From NCBI GenBank assembly GCA_020027215.1, contig JAHRAO010000026.1, positions 1 through 48,945 on the forward strand: 48,945 nt of DNA, in the 5' to 3' direction. Below the pieces are notes generated by a model. It did not search any database. It worked only from the letters and a program-made list of their open reading frames with translations, and had not been told where the DNA came from. The stretch comes from Gammaproteobacteria bacterium. Lineage in GTDB: Bacteria; Pseudomonadota; Gammaproteobacteria; JABABF01; JAHRAO01. Position numbers and translations under genes: made by a program. Each line of letters starts with the position of its first letter. The stretch's first letter is position 1. Shown piece by piece: positions 8,120-16,504 of the stretch.

Positions 8120-10099
8120 ATGAAGAAAATCCTCATCAACGCCAAACACCCCGAAGAAAATCGTATTGCCTTAATCAACAACAATCAATTAAGCGATTTG
8201 AACATAGAGAGCCAATCGCACATCCAAAAAAAAGGCAATATTTACAAAGCACACATCACGCGTATTGAGCCAAGCTTAGAAGCCGCTTTCATTGATTTCG
8301 GTGCTGAACGGCACGGTTTTCTCCCTTTTAGAGACATTGCGCCCTATTTATTGCCAGAGAATAAAAATAGTGGCAGTACAGCCTTTAAGGTGCAGGATCA
8401 CCTCACAGAAGGGCAAGAATTATTAGTGCAGGTTGAAAAAGAGGAGCGGGGTGGCAAAGGAGCCGCCTTAACGACTTTGCTCGCTCTTGTTGGACGTTAC
8501 CTCATCTTAATGCCAAATAACCCGCGCGTGAATGGTATTTCCAAGCGCGCAAGTCATAAAGAGCGTGAGGCTTTACAGACTGTCCTCCAATCTTTATCCT
8601 TCCCAGAAGGAATGGGAGTCATTATCCGCACCGCAAGCATTAATCATGCGTTTGAGGATTTACAAGACGATCTCAATCTGCTATTGCAATTATGGAAGTC
8701 TATTCAAGAAATGAGTCAATCTGTACCTGCGCCCTGTCTCGTCTTAGAAGAAAGCAATATTGTCATTCGCACCTTGCGCGATTACTTGCGCTCTGATGTA
8801 ACGCAGGTGATTATTGACGATATGGAAACCTACGAAGAAACATTGAAGTTTATCCGCTACGCCATGCCGAACTACGAAGAAAATATTCAATTTTATGATG
8901 ACCCTATCCCTCTTTTTGCGCGTTATCAAGTTGAGCAGCAAATAGAAACCGCTTATCAGCGTGAAGTGAAATTGCCTTCTGGCGGCCATATAGTCATTGA
9001 TCGCACCGAGGCAATGATCACGATTGATATCAACTCGGCACAAGCAACTGATGGGGTGGGGATAGAGGAAACCGCATTGCAAACTAATTTAGAAGCAGCG
9101 GATGAAATAGCCCGCCAACTGCGCTTGCGTGATTTAGGAGGGTTATTTGCCATTGATTTTATTGATATGGTAAAAAAACCGAATCGCGCTGCTGTGGAAA
9201 ATAGAATGCAACAAGCACTAAAAAATGATCGGGCGCAAGTACAAATCGGAAGTATTTCTCATTTCGGGGTAATGGAAATGTCACGGCAAAGGCTCTCCTC
9301 GCCACTAGATACAGGAGCCATCATTTCGTGCCCCCGTTGTCATGGACAAGGGTTTATCCGTGGTTTTCAATCAATAACTTTGAGCATTTTGCGACAATTA
9401 CAAGAAGGTGTGCAGAATGAAAGAAGTATTGCCATCCACGCTTTAGTCCCTGTGGATGTCGCCACCTACCTCTTAAATGAAAAGCGTAGCGATATTAATG
9501 CAATTGAAATGCGCAATAATCTCCGTTTGTGGATTATTCCACAAGATAATATGCAGGTCCCCAATTACGAAATAAAATACATTAAGTCCACAGAACAAGA
9601 AAAAATTAAAGATAACGAAAGCTACACCCTCTACACACAAGAAAATGAATCGCATCTCCCCCCCGAGTGGATACCCAAGACCTCCGAGACTCCCGAGGCT
9701 GCTTTGGTCGAACAGCAAGCATTGATGGATCAACAAAAAAAGCAGCATCCCACCAAAAAGAAAACAGAAAAAAAACAATCCCCAAAACCATTTTGGCGCC
9801 GGGTATTGACATTTCTTGCTGGACGCCCGCATTACCAGCCCAGCCCATCGCCCGCACCGCGGCGGCGTAAAAAAATGACCACAAAAGAACCTCTCCCACA
9901 GAAATCATCGGCACCTCGCTCGCGTAAAAAAATTCATGCACGCAATACAGATTCGGCACGTAAAGAAAAACCAACCATTCGCCCTTTGCGTGAATCTATC
10001 TCATTAAACGATTTACCAGCTAAAAAAAAGCCCTCTGAAAAGATCGCTGTGCACAAAAAGACCGATTCGGTGTCCGATCACGATCACCCGATCCACTAA
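8120..10099 (+). CDS. rne: Ribonuclease E, with a short C-terminal region
   Basis: The endoribonuclease that initiates mRNA decay and processes rRNA and tRNA precursors. The S1 domain lies near residues 35-125. The metal-binding catalytic aspartates Asp303 (TIDINSA) and Asp346 (AIDFIDM) and the zinc-link cysteines Cys404 and Cys407 (CPRCHGQG) fall at the same numbers as in E. coli RNase E. After about residue 510 comes a Lys/Arg/Pro-rich, probably disordered tail, so the protein is 659 residues rather than about 1060. An amphipathic patch KPFWRRVLTFLAGR (556-569) resembles the membrane-targeting helix of E. coli RNase E. RNase G is less likely given the S1/catalytic match and the tail. It is transcribed from its own leader promoter. 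Confidence 0.95.
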   Translation: MKKILINAKHPEENRIALINNNQLSDLNIESQSHIQKKGNIYKAHITRIEPSLEAAFIDFGAERHGFLPFRDIAPYLLPENKNSGSTAFKVQDHLTEGQELLVQVEKEERGGKGAALTTLLALVGRYLILMPNNPRVNGISKRASHKEREALQTVLQSLSFPEGMGVIIRTASINHAFEDLQDDLNLLLQLWKSIQEMSQSVPAPCLVLEESNIVIRTLRDYLRSDVTQVIIDDMETYEETLKFIRYAMPNYEENIQFYDDPIPLFARYQVEQQIETAYQREVKLPSGGHIVIDRTEAMITIDINSAQATDGVGIEETALQTNLEAADEIARQLRLRDLGGLFAIDFIDMVKKPNRAAVENRMQQALKNDRAQVQIGSISHFGVMEMSRQRLSSPLDTGAIISCPRCHGQGFIRGFQSITLSILRQLQEGVQNERSIAIHALVPVDVATYLLNEKRSDINAIEMRNNLRLWIIPQDNMQVPNYEIKYIKSTEQEKIKDNESYTLYTQENESHLPPEWIPKTSETPEAALVEQQALMDQQKKQHPTKKKTEKKQSPKPFWRRVLTFLAGRPHYQPSPSPAPRRRKKMTTKEPLPQKSSAPRSRKKIHARNTDSARKEKPTIRPLRESISLNDLPAKKKPSEKIAVHKKTDSVSDHDHPIH

Positions 10100-10173
10100 A
10101 GTAAGCACTCTTCTCTATGTGGCTGATCAGTTCAATGCACCGCATTTGTGTCCAAATCATCTCCTCGTTAGAT

Positions 10174-10179
10174 TATGAT
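10174..10179 (+). promoter_or_regulatory. Possible -10 element of the tRNA-Ser promoter
   Basis: TATGAT lies 18 bp before the mature tRNA 5' end, a suitable distance for a short 5' leader. No good -35 match is seen at 16-18 bp spacing, so this is a weak call. Confidence 0.3.
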
Positions 10180-10197
10180 AAACACGCACACTGTTGC

Positions 10198-10288
10198 GGA
10201 GGGATGGCAGAGCGGTTGAATGCAACGGTCTTGAAAACCGTCGAACTGATTATCGGTTCCGAGAGTTCGAATCTCTCTCCCTCCGCCA
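10198..10288 (+). tRNA. tRNA-Ser (anticodon UGA)
   Basis: A 91-nt class II tRNA. The acceptor stem GGAGGGA (10198-10204) pairs with TCCCTCC (10278-10284), followed by discriminator G and an encoded CCA (10286-10288). The anticodon stem ACGGT/ACCGT encloses loop CTTGAAA with TGA at 10232-10234. A long variable arm with GATTATC in its loop and the T-arm loop TTCGAAT complete the serine-type structure. It reads UCN serine codons. A possible -10 TATGAT lies at 10174-10179. moxR starts 21 bp downstream, so read-through from the tRNA promoter may feed the moxR operon. Confidence 0.97.
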
Positions 10289-10309
10289 ATTGCATATGAT
10301 GGATGAGTA

Positions 10310-11263
10310 ATGGAAACACGTAATACAATTCAACAGCTTCAACAATATTTACAAACACAAGTCATTGGACAAGAACATTTAGTAGAGTGTTTAATAATTG
10401 CCTTGCTCGCTGATGGACACATACTCGTTGAAGGCGCCCCTGGGTTAGCAAAAACTCGCGCTATTCGCGCTTTATCAGCGGCAATTGAAAGTGATTTTCA
10501 CCGCATTCAATTCACTCCAGATTTACTGCCGAGCGATATTACCGGAACCGACATTTATCGTCCTGAAAATGGGACTTTTCAATTTCAGCCCGGACCTATT
10601 TTCCACAATCTTATTTTAGTTGATGAGATCAACCGAGCACCTGCCAAAGTACAATCGGCATTATTAGAAGCAATGGCGGAACGGCAAGTGAGCGTTGGGA
10701 TGCAAACGTACCCCCTATCAGAAATGTTTTTAGTGATGGCCACGCAAAACCCTATTGAACAAGAAGGAACCTACCGCTTACCCGAGGCTCAATTAGATCG
10801 TTTTTTACTACATGTTAAAGTGGATTACCCCCAAGCAGATACTGAACGCGCTATTCTACAATTAGTGCATAACGAACGCAGGGGGCAGTCCGATACTTGT
10901 CCACAACTCATTAGTAAAGAAGTTATTTTCGCTGCACGCCAAGAAATATTACAAGTTCATATTGCTGAAGCAATTGAAACTTATATTGTGCACATAGTGA
11001 TGGCGACTCGTGGAAAGCAATACCATGATATTAGCCAGTCAATTATCTATGGAGTGAGTCCGCGTGGAACAATTTCACTCCGCCATTGCGCCGCAGTGCG
11101 TGCATGGTTACGCGGGCGCGATTACATTACTCCTGAAGATGTGCAGGCTATTGCCCCCGATGTGCTCCGCCACCGAATTATTTTAAGTTTTGAAGCGGAA
11201 GCAGAAAATGAAACCAGCGATAGCATCATTACGCGCTTGATACAAGAAATTCCCGTTGCATGA
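10310..11263 (+). CDS. moxR: MoxR-family AAA+ ATPase
   Basis: A MoxR-type AAA+ chaperone, thought to help assemble or activate proteins containing von Willebrand A domains. Walker A is GAPGLAKT (42-49), Walker B is LILVDEINRAP (101-111), sensor 1 lies in VMATQNPIEQEGTYRLPEAQLDRF, and the C-terminal lid follows with GVSPRGTISL. The 317 residues match the family. It overlaps the downstream DUF58 gene by 4 bp (ATGA), so the two are translationally coupled. Its natural partners BatA, BatB and BatD are encoded at 28.3-32.7 kb. Confidence 0.93.
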   Translation: METRNTIQQLQQYLQTQVIGQEHLVECLIIALLADGHILVEGAPGLAKTRAIRALSAAIESDFHRIQFTPDLLPSDITGTDIYRPENGTFQFQPGPIFHNLILVDEINRAPAKVQSALLEAMAERQVSVGMQTYPLSEMFLVMATQNPIEQEGTYRLPEAQLDRFLLHVKVDYPQADTERAILQLVHNERRGQSDTCPQLISKEVIFAARQEILQVHIAEAIETYIVHIVMATRGKQYHDISQSIIYGVSPRGTISLRHCAAVRAWLRGRDYITPEDVQAIAPDVLRHRIILSFEAEAENETSDSIITRLIQEIPVA

Positions 11264-12147
11264 TCCGCGGAGCATCTGTTCAAGTTCCCGCTTTAATCGG
11301 TTTACGCAAAGAAGCTCAAAAACTATCTCTAACAACACCAACGCATACCAGCTGGTTGCATGGTAACCACGCTAGTCGCTTTATAAGCCGAGGGATGGAA
11401 TTTGAAGAAGTGCGCTGTTATCAGCCCGGCGATGATGTACGGGCAATAGATTGGCGGGTGACCGCGCGCTTATCGCAACCCCATACTAAATTATTTCGTG
11501 CCGAGCGCGAACGCCCTATTCTCTTATTTATTGATCAACGCCAAAGTATGTTTTTTGGTAGTCAGCGATGCTTTAAGTCAGTATGCGCTGCCGAAGCTGG
11601 ATCTTTGCTGAGTTGGTTGGCGGTCAATAATGGCGATCAAATCGGAGGCATTGTATTCGGCAATACAGATTATTATGCTGTTCGTCCCCGCCCTGGTAAA
11701 GCGAATCTTCTACGCTTTCTCCATCATACCGCCCTGTTCAATAATCAATTGACTCTTCGCAATAGGACCCACAGTTTACATTTAGCTGATTATTTGCAAA
11801 AAATTCGCCGCACAGCTCATACTGGAAGTAGTGTATTTCTCATCAGTGATTTCTATGATTTTGATCAAAAATGTGAAAAATATATCCGCATACTTGCCCG
11901 GCATTGCTCGCTGACCGCTTTTTGTGTGCGCGACCCTCTTGAAGAGCAGCTCCCCAACGATGGAATCTATTACTATAGTGATGGAGCACAACAACTATGC
12001 ATTGATGCGCGCGCACCACAAGTACAGAATGCTTACCAAGAATATATGCAAGCCCCGATAAAAATACTACAGCAGTTACCAGTATCCGTCAAAATGATTA
12101 CGACAGAACAACCCGTTGTAGAGCAGTTGCGTAAAGGGAAGATTTAA
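11260..12147 (+). CDS. DUF58 domain protein of the MoxR/Bat locus
   Basis: A 295-residue DUF58 protein with a VWA-like fold. The family signature GMEFEEVRCYQPGDDVRAIDWRVTAR (about 45-70) is intact, followed by RPILLFIDQRQSMFFG, where a VWA metal site would lie. It has no membrane helix, so it is probably cytoplasmic. DUF58 genes nearly always follow moxR, as here, with a 4-bp overlap upstream and a 1-bp overlap downstream. Exact function is unknown; family context suggests envelope stress or aerotolerance. Confidence 0.88.
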   Translation: MIRGASVQVPALIGLRKEAQKLSLTTPTHTSWLHGNHASRFISRGMEFEEVRCYQPGDDVRAIDWRVTARLSQPHTKLFRAERERPILLFIDQRQSMFFGSQRCFKSVCAAEAGSLLSWLAVNNGDQIGGIVFGNTDYYAVRPRPGKANLLRFLHHTALFNNQLTLRNRTHSLHLADYLQKIRRTAHTGSSVFLISDFYDFDQKCEKYIRILARHCSLTAFCVRDPLEEQLPNDGIYYYSDGAQQLCIDARAPQVQNAYQEYMQAPIKILQQLPVSVKMITTEQPVVEQLRKGKI

Positions 12148-12653
12148 TGTCCACCGCTGCCTACCCTTTACAGTCTTTACGTGATATCCACGCCATGCCG
12201 GCAGCGCCTTGGTGGCCGCCAGCACCCATTTGGTATGTTGTTGCAGCCTTGGTGCTCTGCGCATTGCTCGTCACGATTTATATCTTGTATCGCCGGCGCC
12301 TCTATCGCTTACTCGCTCTGCGCAAATTAAATGAGATTTATCACCATTTTCAAACCCATCATCTCACCAATCACTACCTCCAAAATGCTAATCAATTATT
12401 ACGGCGCACCGCTTTAGTTACCTACCCACACAATTTAGTGGCAGCGTTACATGGTAGAGAGTGGCTTAAGTTTTTAGATGCTACTGGGCGAACACTTGCT
12501 TTCACCCGTGGCGTAGGACGCTGTTTATCCGAACAAGCTTACCAAAAATCTCCTGACATAGATATTCATAATGTGCACCGAACAATTCAGCAGTGGATCA
12601 AACGCCATAGACAGAGTGCGCTACCCTATAAAAGTCAGCATCGAAAGGAGTAA
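12147..12653 (+). CDS. DUF4381 membrane protein of the Bat locus
   Basis: A 168-residue protein with a short Pro/Trp-rich N terminus (LRDIHAMPAAPWWPPAPIWY), one membrane helix (about residues 28-48, ending in YRRR) and a cytoplasmic helical domain. This is the architecture of DUF4381 proteins, which occur between the DUF58 gene and batA in gammaproteobacteria. It overlaps the DUF58 gene by one base. Here the expected batA does not follow; gloA begins 2 bp after the stop. Confidence 0.82.
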   Translation: MSTAAYPLQSLRDIHAMPAAPWWPPAPIWYVVAALVLCALLVTIYILYRRRLYRLLALRKLNEIYHHFQTHHLTNHYLQNANQLLRRTALVTYPHNLVAALHGREWLKFLDATGRTLAFTRGVGRCLSEQAYQKSPDIDIHNVHRTIQQWIKRHRQSALPYKSQHRKE

Positions 12654-12655
12654 AT

Positions 12656-13096
12656 ATGCACTATCTTCATACAATGTTACGCATAAGCGATATCCAACAA
12701 TCATTATATTTCTTTTGTGATTTATTAGGTTTTGTTGAGGTGCGGCGCAAAGAGAATGCCCAAAATCATTTTACCCTTATTTTTCTCGCCGCACCAAGTG
12801 ATTTACCCCGCGCAGAAAAACATAAAACACCTTTATTAGAACTCACCTACAATTGGAATCAAAAAAATTACTCTGCAGGGGATAATTTTGGGCATATCGC
12901 CTTGCAGGTTGATAATATTTATCAATTGTGCCAAAAACTGGCCGATAATGGCATCACAATTCATCGCCCACCGCGGGATGGATATATGGCTTTCGTGCGT
13001 TCTCCAGATGGTATTTCGTTTGAATTACTGCAACGCGGCACGCCATTACCGCCAATGGAACCTTGGTCTCATTTACCCAATATTGGCAGCTGGTAA
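12656..13096 (+). CDS. gloA: Glyoxalase I-like VOC protein (lactoylglutathione lyase)
   Basis: Likely isomerises the methylglyoxal-glutathione hemithioacetal to S-lactoylglutathione. The N terminus YLHTMLRISDIQQSLYFFCDLLGF matches GloA. The expected metal ligands are present: His5, Glu62 (LLELTYNW), His80 (FGHIALQVDN) and Glu123 (SPDGISFELLQ). It is 146 residues, slightly longer than E. coli GloA (135), with a small insert before Glu62 and a divergent C-terminal tail. A strong GGAG Shine-Dalgarno precedes the ATG. It lies between the DUF4381 gene and zapE in one plus-strand run. Confidence 0.88.
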   Translation: MHYLHTMLRISDIQQSLYFFCDLLGFVEVRRKENAQNHFTLIFLAAPSDLPRAEKHKTPLLELTYNWNQKNYSAGDNFGHIALQVDNIYQLCQKLADNGITIHRPPRDGYMAFVRSPDGISFELLQRGTPLPPMEPWSHLPNIGSW

Positions 13097-13099
13097 TTA

Positions 13100-14176
13100 A
13101 TGCCTTCTCCCCGCCGGCGCTACCAAGAAGATATTAATGCCGGTATCCTTCAACCCGATAGCGCACAAAAGCGTGCGGTATTAGAGTTTGAACGCATTTA
13201 TCATGATATACAACGCAACAGGACATGGTGGCACCGATTGATTGCGCGGCGCAGAGATCAACCCGTCACTGGTTTATACTTGTGGGGAGGAGTTGGGCGC
13301 GGTAAAACACATTTAATGGACTTGTTCTATGACACACTTGCGGTGGGCAAAAAACGATTACACTTCCATCGTTTAATGCAAATGATTCACCAACAATTAA
13401 CGCAGTTGAAAGGAGAAAAAAATCCCCTCTCTGCTATTACCGCACGATTGGCTGCCGATACACAAGTACTGTGCATAGACGAATTTGTAGTGATTGACAT
13501 TGGTGACGCTATGTTACTCGCTGGATTGTTGGAGAATCTATCGGCACATAGGATATGCTTGGTAGCGACTTCTAATATTATTCCCAACCAATTATACCGT
13601 GATGGCTTACAACGCCAACGTTTTCTACCCGCCATTGATTGGATCGTCCAGCATACACATACATTACATTTAGATAGTGATACCGATTATCGGTTACGCA
13701 CTTTGCAGAAAGTAGAATTGTTTCACTCGCCATTAGATGACAAAGCAGAAGAGAATTTATATCACAGTTTTCATGAACTGGCACCAGAAAAAGGGTCGTC
13801 CAATCAAACAATAGAGATACTCGGGCGTTCGTTGTCGTATCGTTATCGCGCCGATGATGTTATTTGGTTTGATTTCTGCACTATTTGTGAGGGAGAACGC
13901 AGTCAGCACGATTATATTGAATTAGCAAAAGAGTACCACGCTATTCTCATTGGCAATATCCCCGCTTTAGGCAACGATAAAAATGATGCCGCACGGCGAT
14001 TTATATTGATGATTGATGAATTTTACGATCGTCGCGTTAAATTGATTTTGACCTCTGCTCTCCCGATTGATCAAATCTATCAAGGCACTCGATTAAAGCA
14101 CGATTTCCAACGCACTTATAGTCGTCTACACGAAATGCAAACACACCATTATTTGAGTCAACCGCACTTGCCTTAA
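13100..14176 (+). CDS. zapE: Cell division protein ZapE (AFG1-like ATPase)
   Basis: A P-loop ATPase of the AFG1/ZapE family that associates with the division ring in E. coli. Walker A is GGVGRGKTH (63-71), Walker B is VLCIDEF, and the family segments YLWGGVGRGKTHLMDLFYD, LVATSNIIPNQLYRDGLQR and FILMIDEFYDRRVKLI are present. It is 358 residues, close to the usual 370. It starts 4 bp after the gloA stop, so cotranscription is likely. Confidence 0.93.
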   Translation: MPSPRRRYQEDINAGILQPDSAQKRAVLEFERIYHDIQRNRTWWHRLIARRRDQPVTGLYLWGGVGRGKTHLMDLFYDTLAVGKKRLHFHRLMQMIHQQLTQLKGEKNPLSAITARLAADTQVLCIDEFVVIDIGDAMLLAGLLENLSAHRICLVATSNIIPNQLYRDGLQRQRFLPAIDWIVQHTHTLHLDSDTDYRLRTLQKVELFHSPLDDKAEENLYHSFHELAPEKGSSNQTIEILGRSLSYRYRADDVIWFDFCTICEGERSQHDYIELAKEYHAILIGNIPALGNDKNDAARRFILMIDEFYDRRVKLILTSALPIDQIYQGTRLKHDFQRTYSRLHEMQTHHYLSQPHLP

Positions 14177-14223
14177 GATAGAGATATATGATATAGTTTC
14201 TTTTTATATACAAATAATTATAT

Positions 14224-14229
14224 TATAAT
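14224..14229 (+). promoter_or_regulatory. -10 element directly upstream of accA
   Basis: A perfect TATAAT lies 6 nt before the accA ATG in a very AT-rich 59-bp gap. The hexamer 17 bp upstream (14201-14206) is a poor -35. The predicted transcription start is at or beside the A of the ATG, and no Shine-Dalgarno is visible. Confidence 0.45.
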
Positions 14230-14235
14230 GTTAAT

Positions 14236-15192
14236 ATGAATCCTAACTATCTTGACTTTGAACAACCCATTGCTGAATTAGAAGATAAAATTGAAAGCTT
14301 GCGCATGGTGGGACATAATAATGCGGATATAGATATTCATAAAGAAATAGAAACTTTGCGCAACAAAAGTGATGCGTTGACCAAAAAAATATACTCTTCA
14401 CTCAAACCGTGGGATATTGTTAAAATTGCCCGCCACCCACAACGCCCATACAGTGTCGATTACATCCCTCTAATTTTTGAAGAATTTGATGAGTTACACG
14501 GCGATCGTCTCTTTGCCGATGACCCAGCAATAATATGTGGACTCGCATGGCTTGAACGACAAGCGGTCGCGGTGATTGCACAAGAAAAAGGGCGTAATAC
14601 CAACGATAAAATCAAACGCAATTTTGGTATGGTGCGTCCCGAGGGATACCGTAAGGCACTCCGTATCATGGAAATGGCTGAACGTTTCCATCTTCCCATT
14701 ATCACTTTGATTGATACGCCAGGCGCCTACCCAGGAATTGATTCAGAGGAACGAGGAATTAGTGAAGCCATTGCGTGCAATTTAGCGCGCATGTCTAATT
14801 TATCGGTACCGATTATCTGCATCGTTATTGGTGAGGGAAGTTCGGGCGGTGCTATTGGCATCGGGGTCGGTGATCGTTTATACATGTTGCAATATACAAC
14901 CTATTTTGTCATTTCCCCCGAAGGATGTGCCAATATCATATGGAAATCTGCCGAGAAAGCACCGCTCGCTGCCGAAGCGATGGGAGTCACTCCCGATGTG
15001 CTCATTCGCCTCGGCATAGTCGATGACGTCATCGAAGAGCCTCTCGGTGGAGCACATCGCGATCTCCCTTTGACGGCTTCACGCATCAAAAAACACCTCG
15101 TCAAGAACCTTAATCTTTTGCGCAACATAGAAATAAGTCAATTACTTCAAGAAAGATATCAGCGCCTGATGTCTTATGGCAACCCTGTCTGA
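14236..15192 (+). CDS. accA: Acetyl-CoA carboxylase, carboxyltransferase subunit alpha
   Basis: With AccD it transfers CO2 from carboxybiotin to acetyl-CoA to make malonyl-CoA, the first committed step of fatty-acid synthesis. Its 318 residues align end to end with E. coli Acc[20 protein letters not shown] at the N terminus, [25 protein letters not shown]-type [31 protein letters not shown] and [25 protein letters not shown]. The N-terminal match fixes the start at 14236 even though no Shine-Dalgarno is present. Its last codons overlap the start of tilS by 17 bp. accB, accC and accD are not in the window. Confidence 0.97.
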   Translation: MNPNYLDFEQPIAELEDKIESLRMVGHNNADIDIHKEIETLRNKSDALTKKIYSSLKPWDIVKIARHPQRPYSVDYIPLIFEEFDELHGDRLFADDPAIICGLAWLERQAVAVIAQEKGRNTNDKIKRNFGMVRPEGYRKALRIMEMAERFHLPIITLIDTPGAYPGIDSEERGISEAIACNLARMSNLSVPIICIVIGEGSSGGAIGIGVGDRLYMLQYTTYFVISPEGCANIIWKSAEKAPLAAEAMGVTPDVLIRLGIVDDVIEEPLGGAHRDLPLTASRIKKHLVKNLNLLRNIEISQLLQERYQRLMSYGNPV

Positions 15193-16504
15193 TCAATATT
15201 TTCCCCTCGCTCAGACCGCACTCACCCCTTACCTCAATGCATCGCGTTGGATCATTGCCTATAGTGGTGGAGTTGATTCGCGTGTTCTCTTAGCTTGGAC
15301 AGCACACTGGTTAACCCACCGCGATCACCCGCAATTAATTGCATTACATATTAATCACTGTATTGCTCCCCAAGCGCATCAGTGGCAAAAGCATTGCCAG
15401 CATATCTGTCAAGAATTATCCATTCCCTTCATAGCAAAAAAAGTCATGCTAGCGGGTAAAGTGACCGAGGCGGCACTGCGCCACGCACGTTATCAAATCT
15501 ATAAGGACAATATAAAAGCAGGTGATTGTCTATTACTTGCCCATCATAATGATGACCAAATAGAAACATTTTTTCTGCGCTTATTCCGCGGTGCGGGAGA
15601 TAACGGATTGTCGGGTATGCCTTTTTCACGCCCATTAGGGGGAGGGACATTATTACGCCCTTTCCTCACCGACGATAAAAGCACCATCATCGCTTGTGCA
15701 CATCGTTGGCAGTTAAATTGGATTGAAGATCACAGCAATCAGGATACTCACTTCCAGCGCAACTTTTTACGCCACACCCTTTTCCCGCAAATTGAAAAAC
15801 GTTGGCCCGCGTATCGCCGGGTTGTGCAACGCACCATCGGTATGATACAAGCACAGCGGAACAATCAGGTGCGTATGGCTGAAAAAGATTATCACAGTGT
15901 GCTCAATGGTGAAGGGATTCGTTTAGATCGCTTAGCACAATGGAGTGCAGTTCGGCGGGCGCATTTACTGCGTTATTGGCTTGCCATAAAAGGTTACCCG
16001 CCATTGAGCGCAGCACAATTGATAGAAATTGATCGGCAGTTCCTCGGCACACCTGCCGATCGCCAACCAATTTTCTCATGGAACAATAGCGAATTACGCC
16101 GTTATCAAAATTGTCTATACCTTATGCCTTCTCTCGCTTTACCCGACCAACAGCACAAGTATACTTGGTCGGGAAATTCTTCTTTAGCCATTCCAGGAGC
16201 GGGCACTCTCATAGCGAAAACAACAAAGGCAATAAATTGCACAATACGATTTAGACACCAGCACAATCACGCATGCGCTCATTTTTCGCGGCATCGCTTG
16301 AAAAACCTATTATGGGAAAAGAAAGTACCGCCGTGGTTACGCGAACGTATCCCCTTAATTTTTGACGCACAACGTTTAGTCGCTATCGGGGATTTATGGC
16401 ATGATGTTCAGTGGACACACAAAACAGGGTGTTCTTTTGTATGGTACGCACCCTTGCCGTTTCCACAAAAGACAGTTATAAAATCTGAGCGATCACCAAA
16501 CTAA
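15176..16504 (+). CDS. tilS: tRNA(Ile)-lysidine synthase
   Basis: Modifies the wobble cytidine of the CAU-anticodon tRNA-Ile to lysidine, which switches decoding to AUA isoleucine codons. The N-type ATP-pyrophosphatase loop SGGVDS is at residues 30-35, followed by [37 protein letters not shown] and [11 protein letters not shown], all typical of TilS, then the C-terminal substrate-binding domain. It is 442 residues (E. coli 432). It starts inside accA (17-bp overlap), and its 3' end overlaps the convergent hppA by 29 bp. Confidence 0.95.
   Translation: MATLSDQYFPLAQTALTPYLNASRWIIAYSGGVDSRVLLAWTAHWLTHRDHPQLIALHINHCIAPQAHQWQKHCQHICQELSIPFIAKKVMLAGKVTEAALRHARYQIYKDNIKAGDCLLLAHHNDDQIETFFLRLFRGAGDNGLSGMPFSRPLGGGTLLRPFLTDDKSTIIACAHRWQLNWIEDHSNQDTHFQRNFLRHTLFPQIEKRWPAYRRVVQRTIGMIQAQRNNQVRMAEKDYHSVLNGEGIRLDRLAQWSAVRRAHLLRYWLAIKGYPPLSAAQLIEIDRQFLGTPADRQPIFSWNNSELRRYQNCLYLMPSLALPDQQHKYTWSGNSSLAIPGAGTLIAKTTKAINCTIRFRHQHNHACAHFSRHRLKNLLWEKKVPPWLRERIPLIFDAQRLVAIGDLWHDVQWTHKTGCSFVWYAPLPFPQKTVIKSERSPN

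Noticed and set aside
7996-8268. Small open frame in the rne leader, overlapping the rne start in another frame
   Set aside because: No ribosome binding site, no recognisable composition, and the overlapping rne frame is certain; likely chance.
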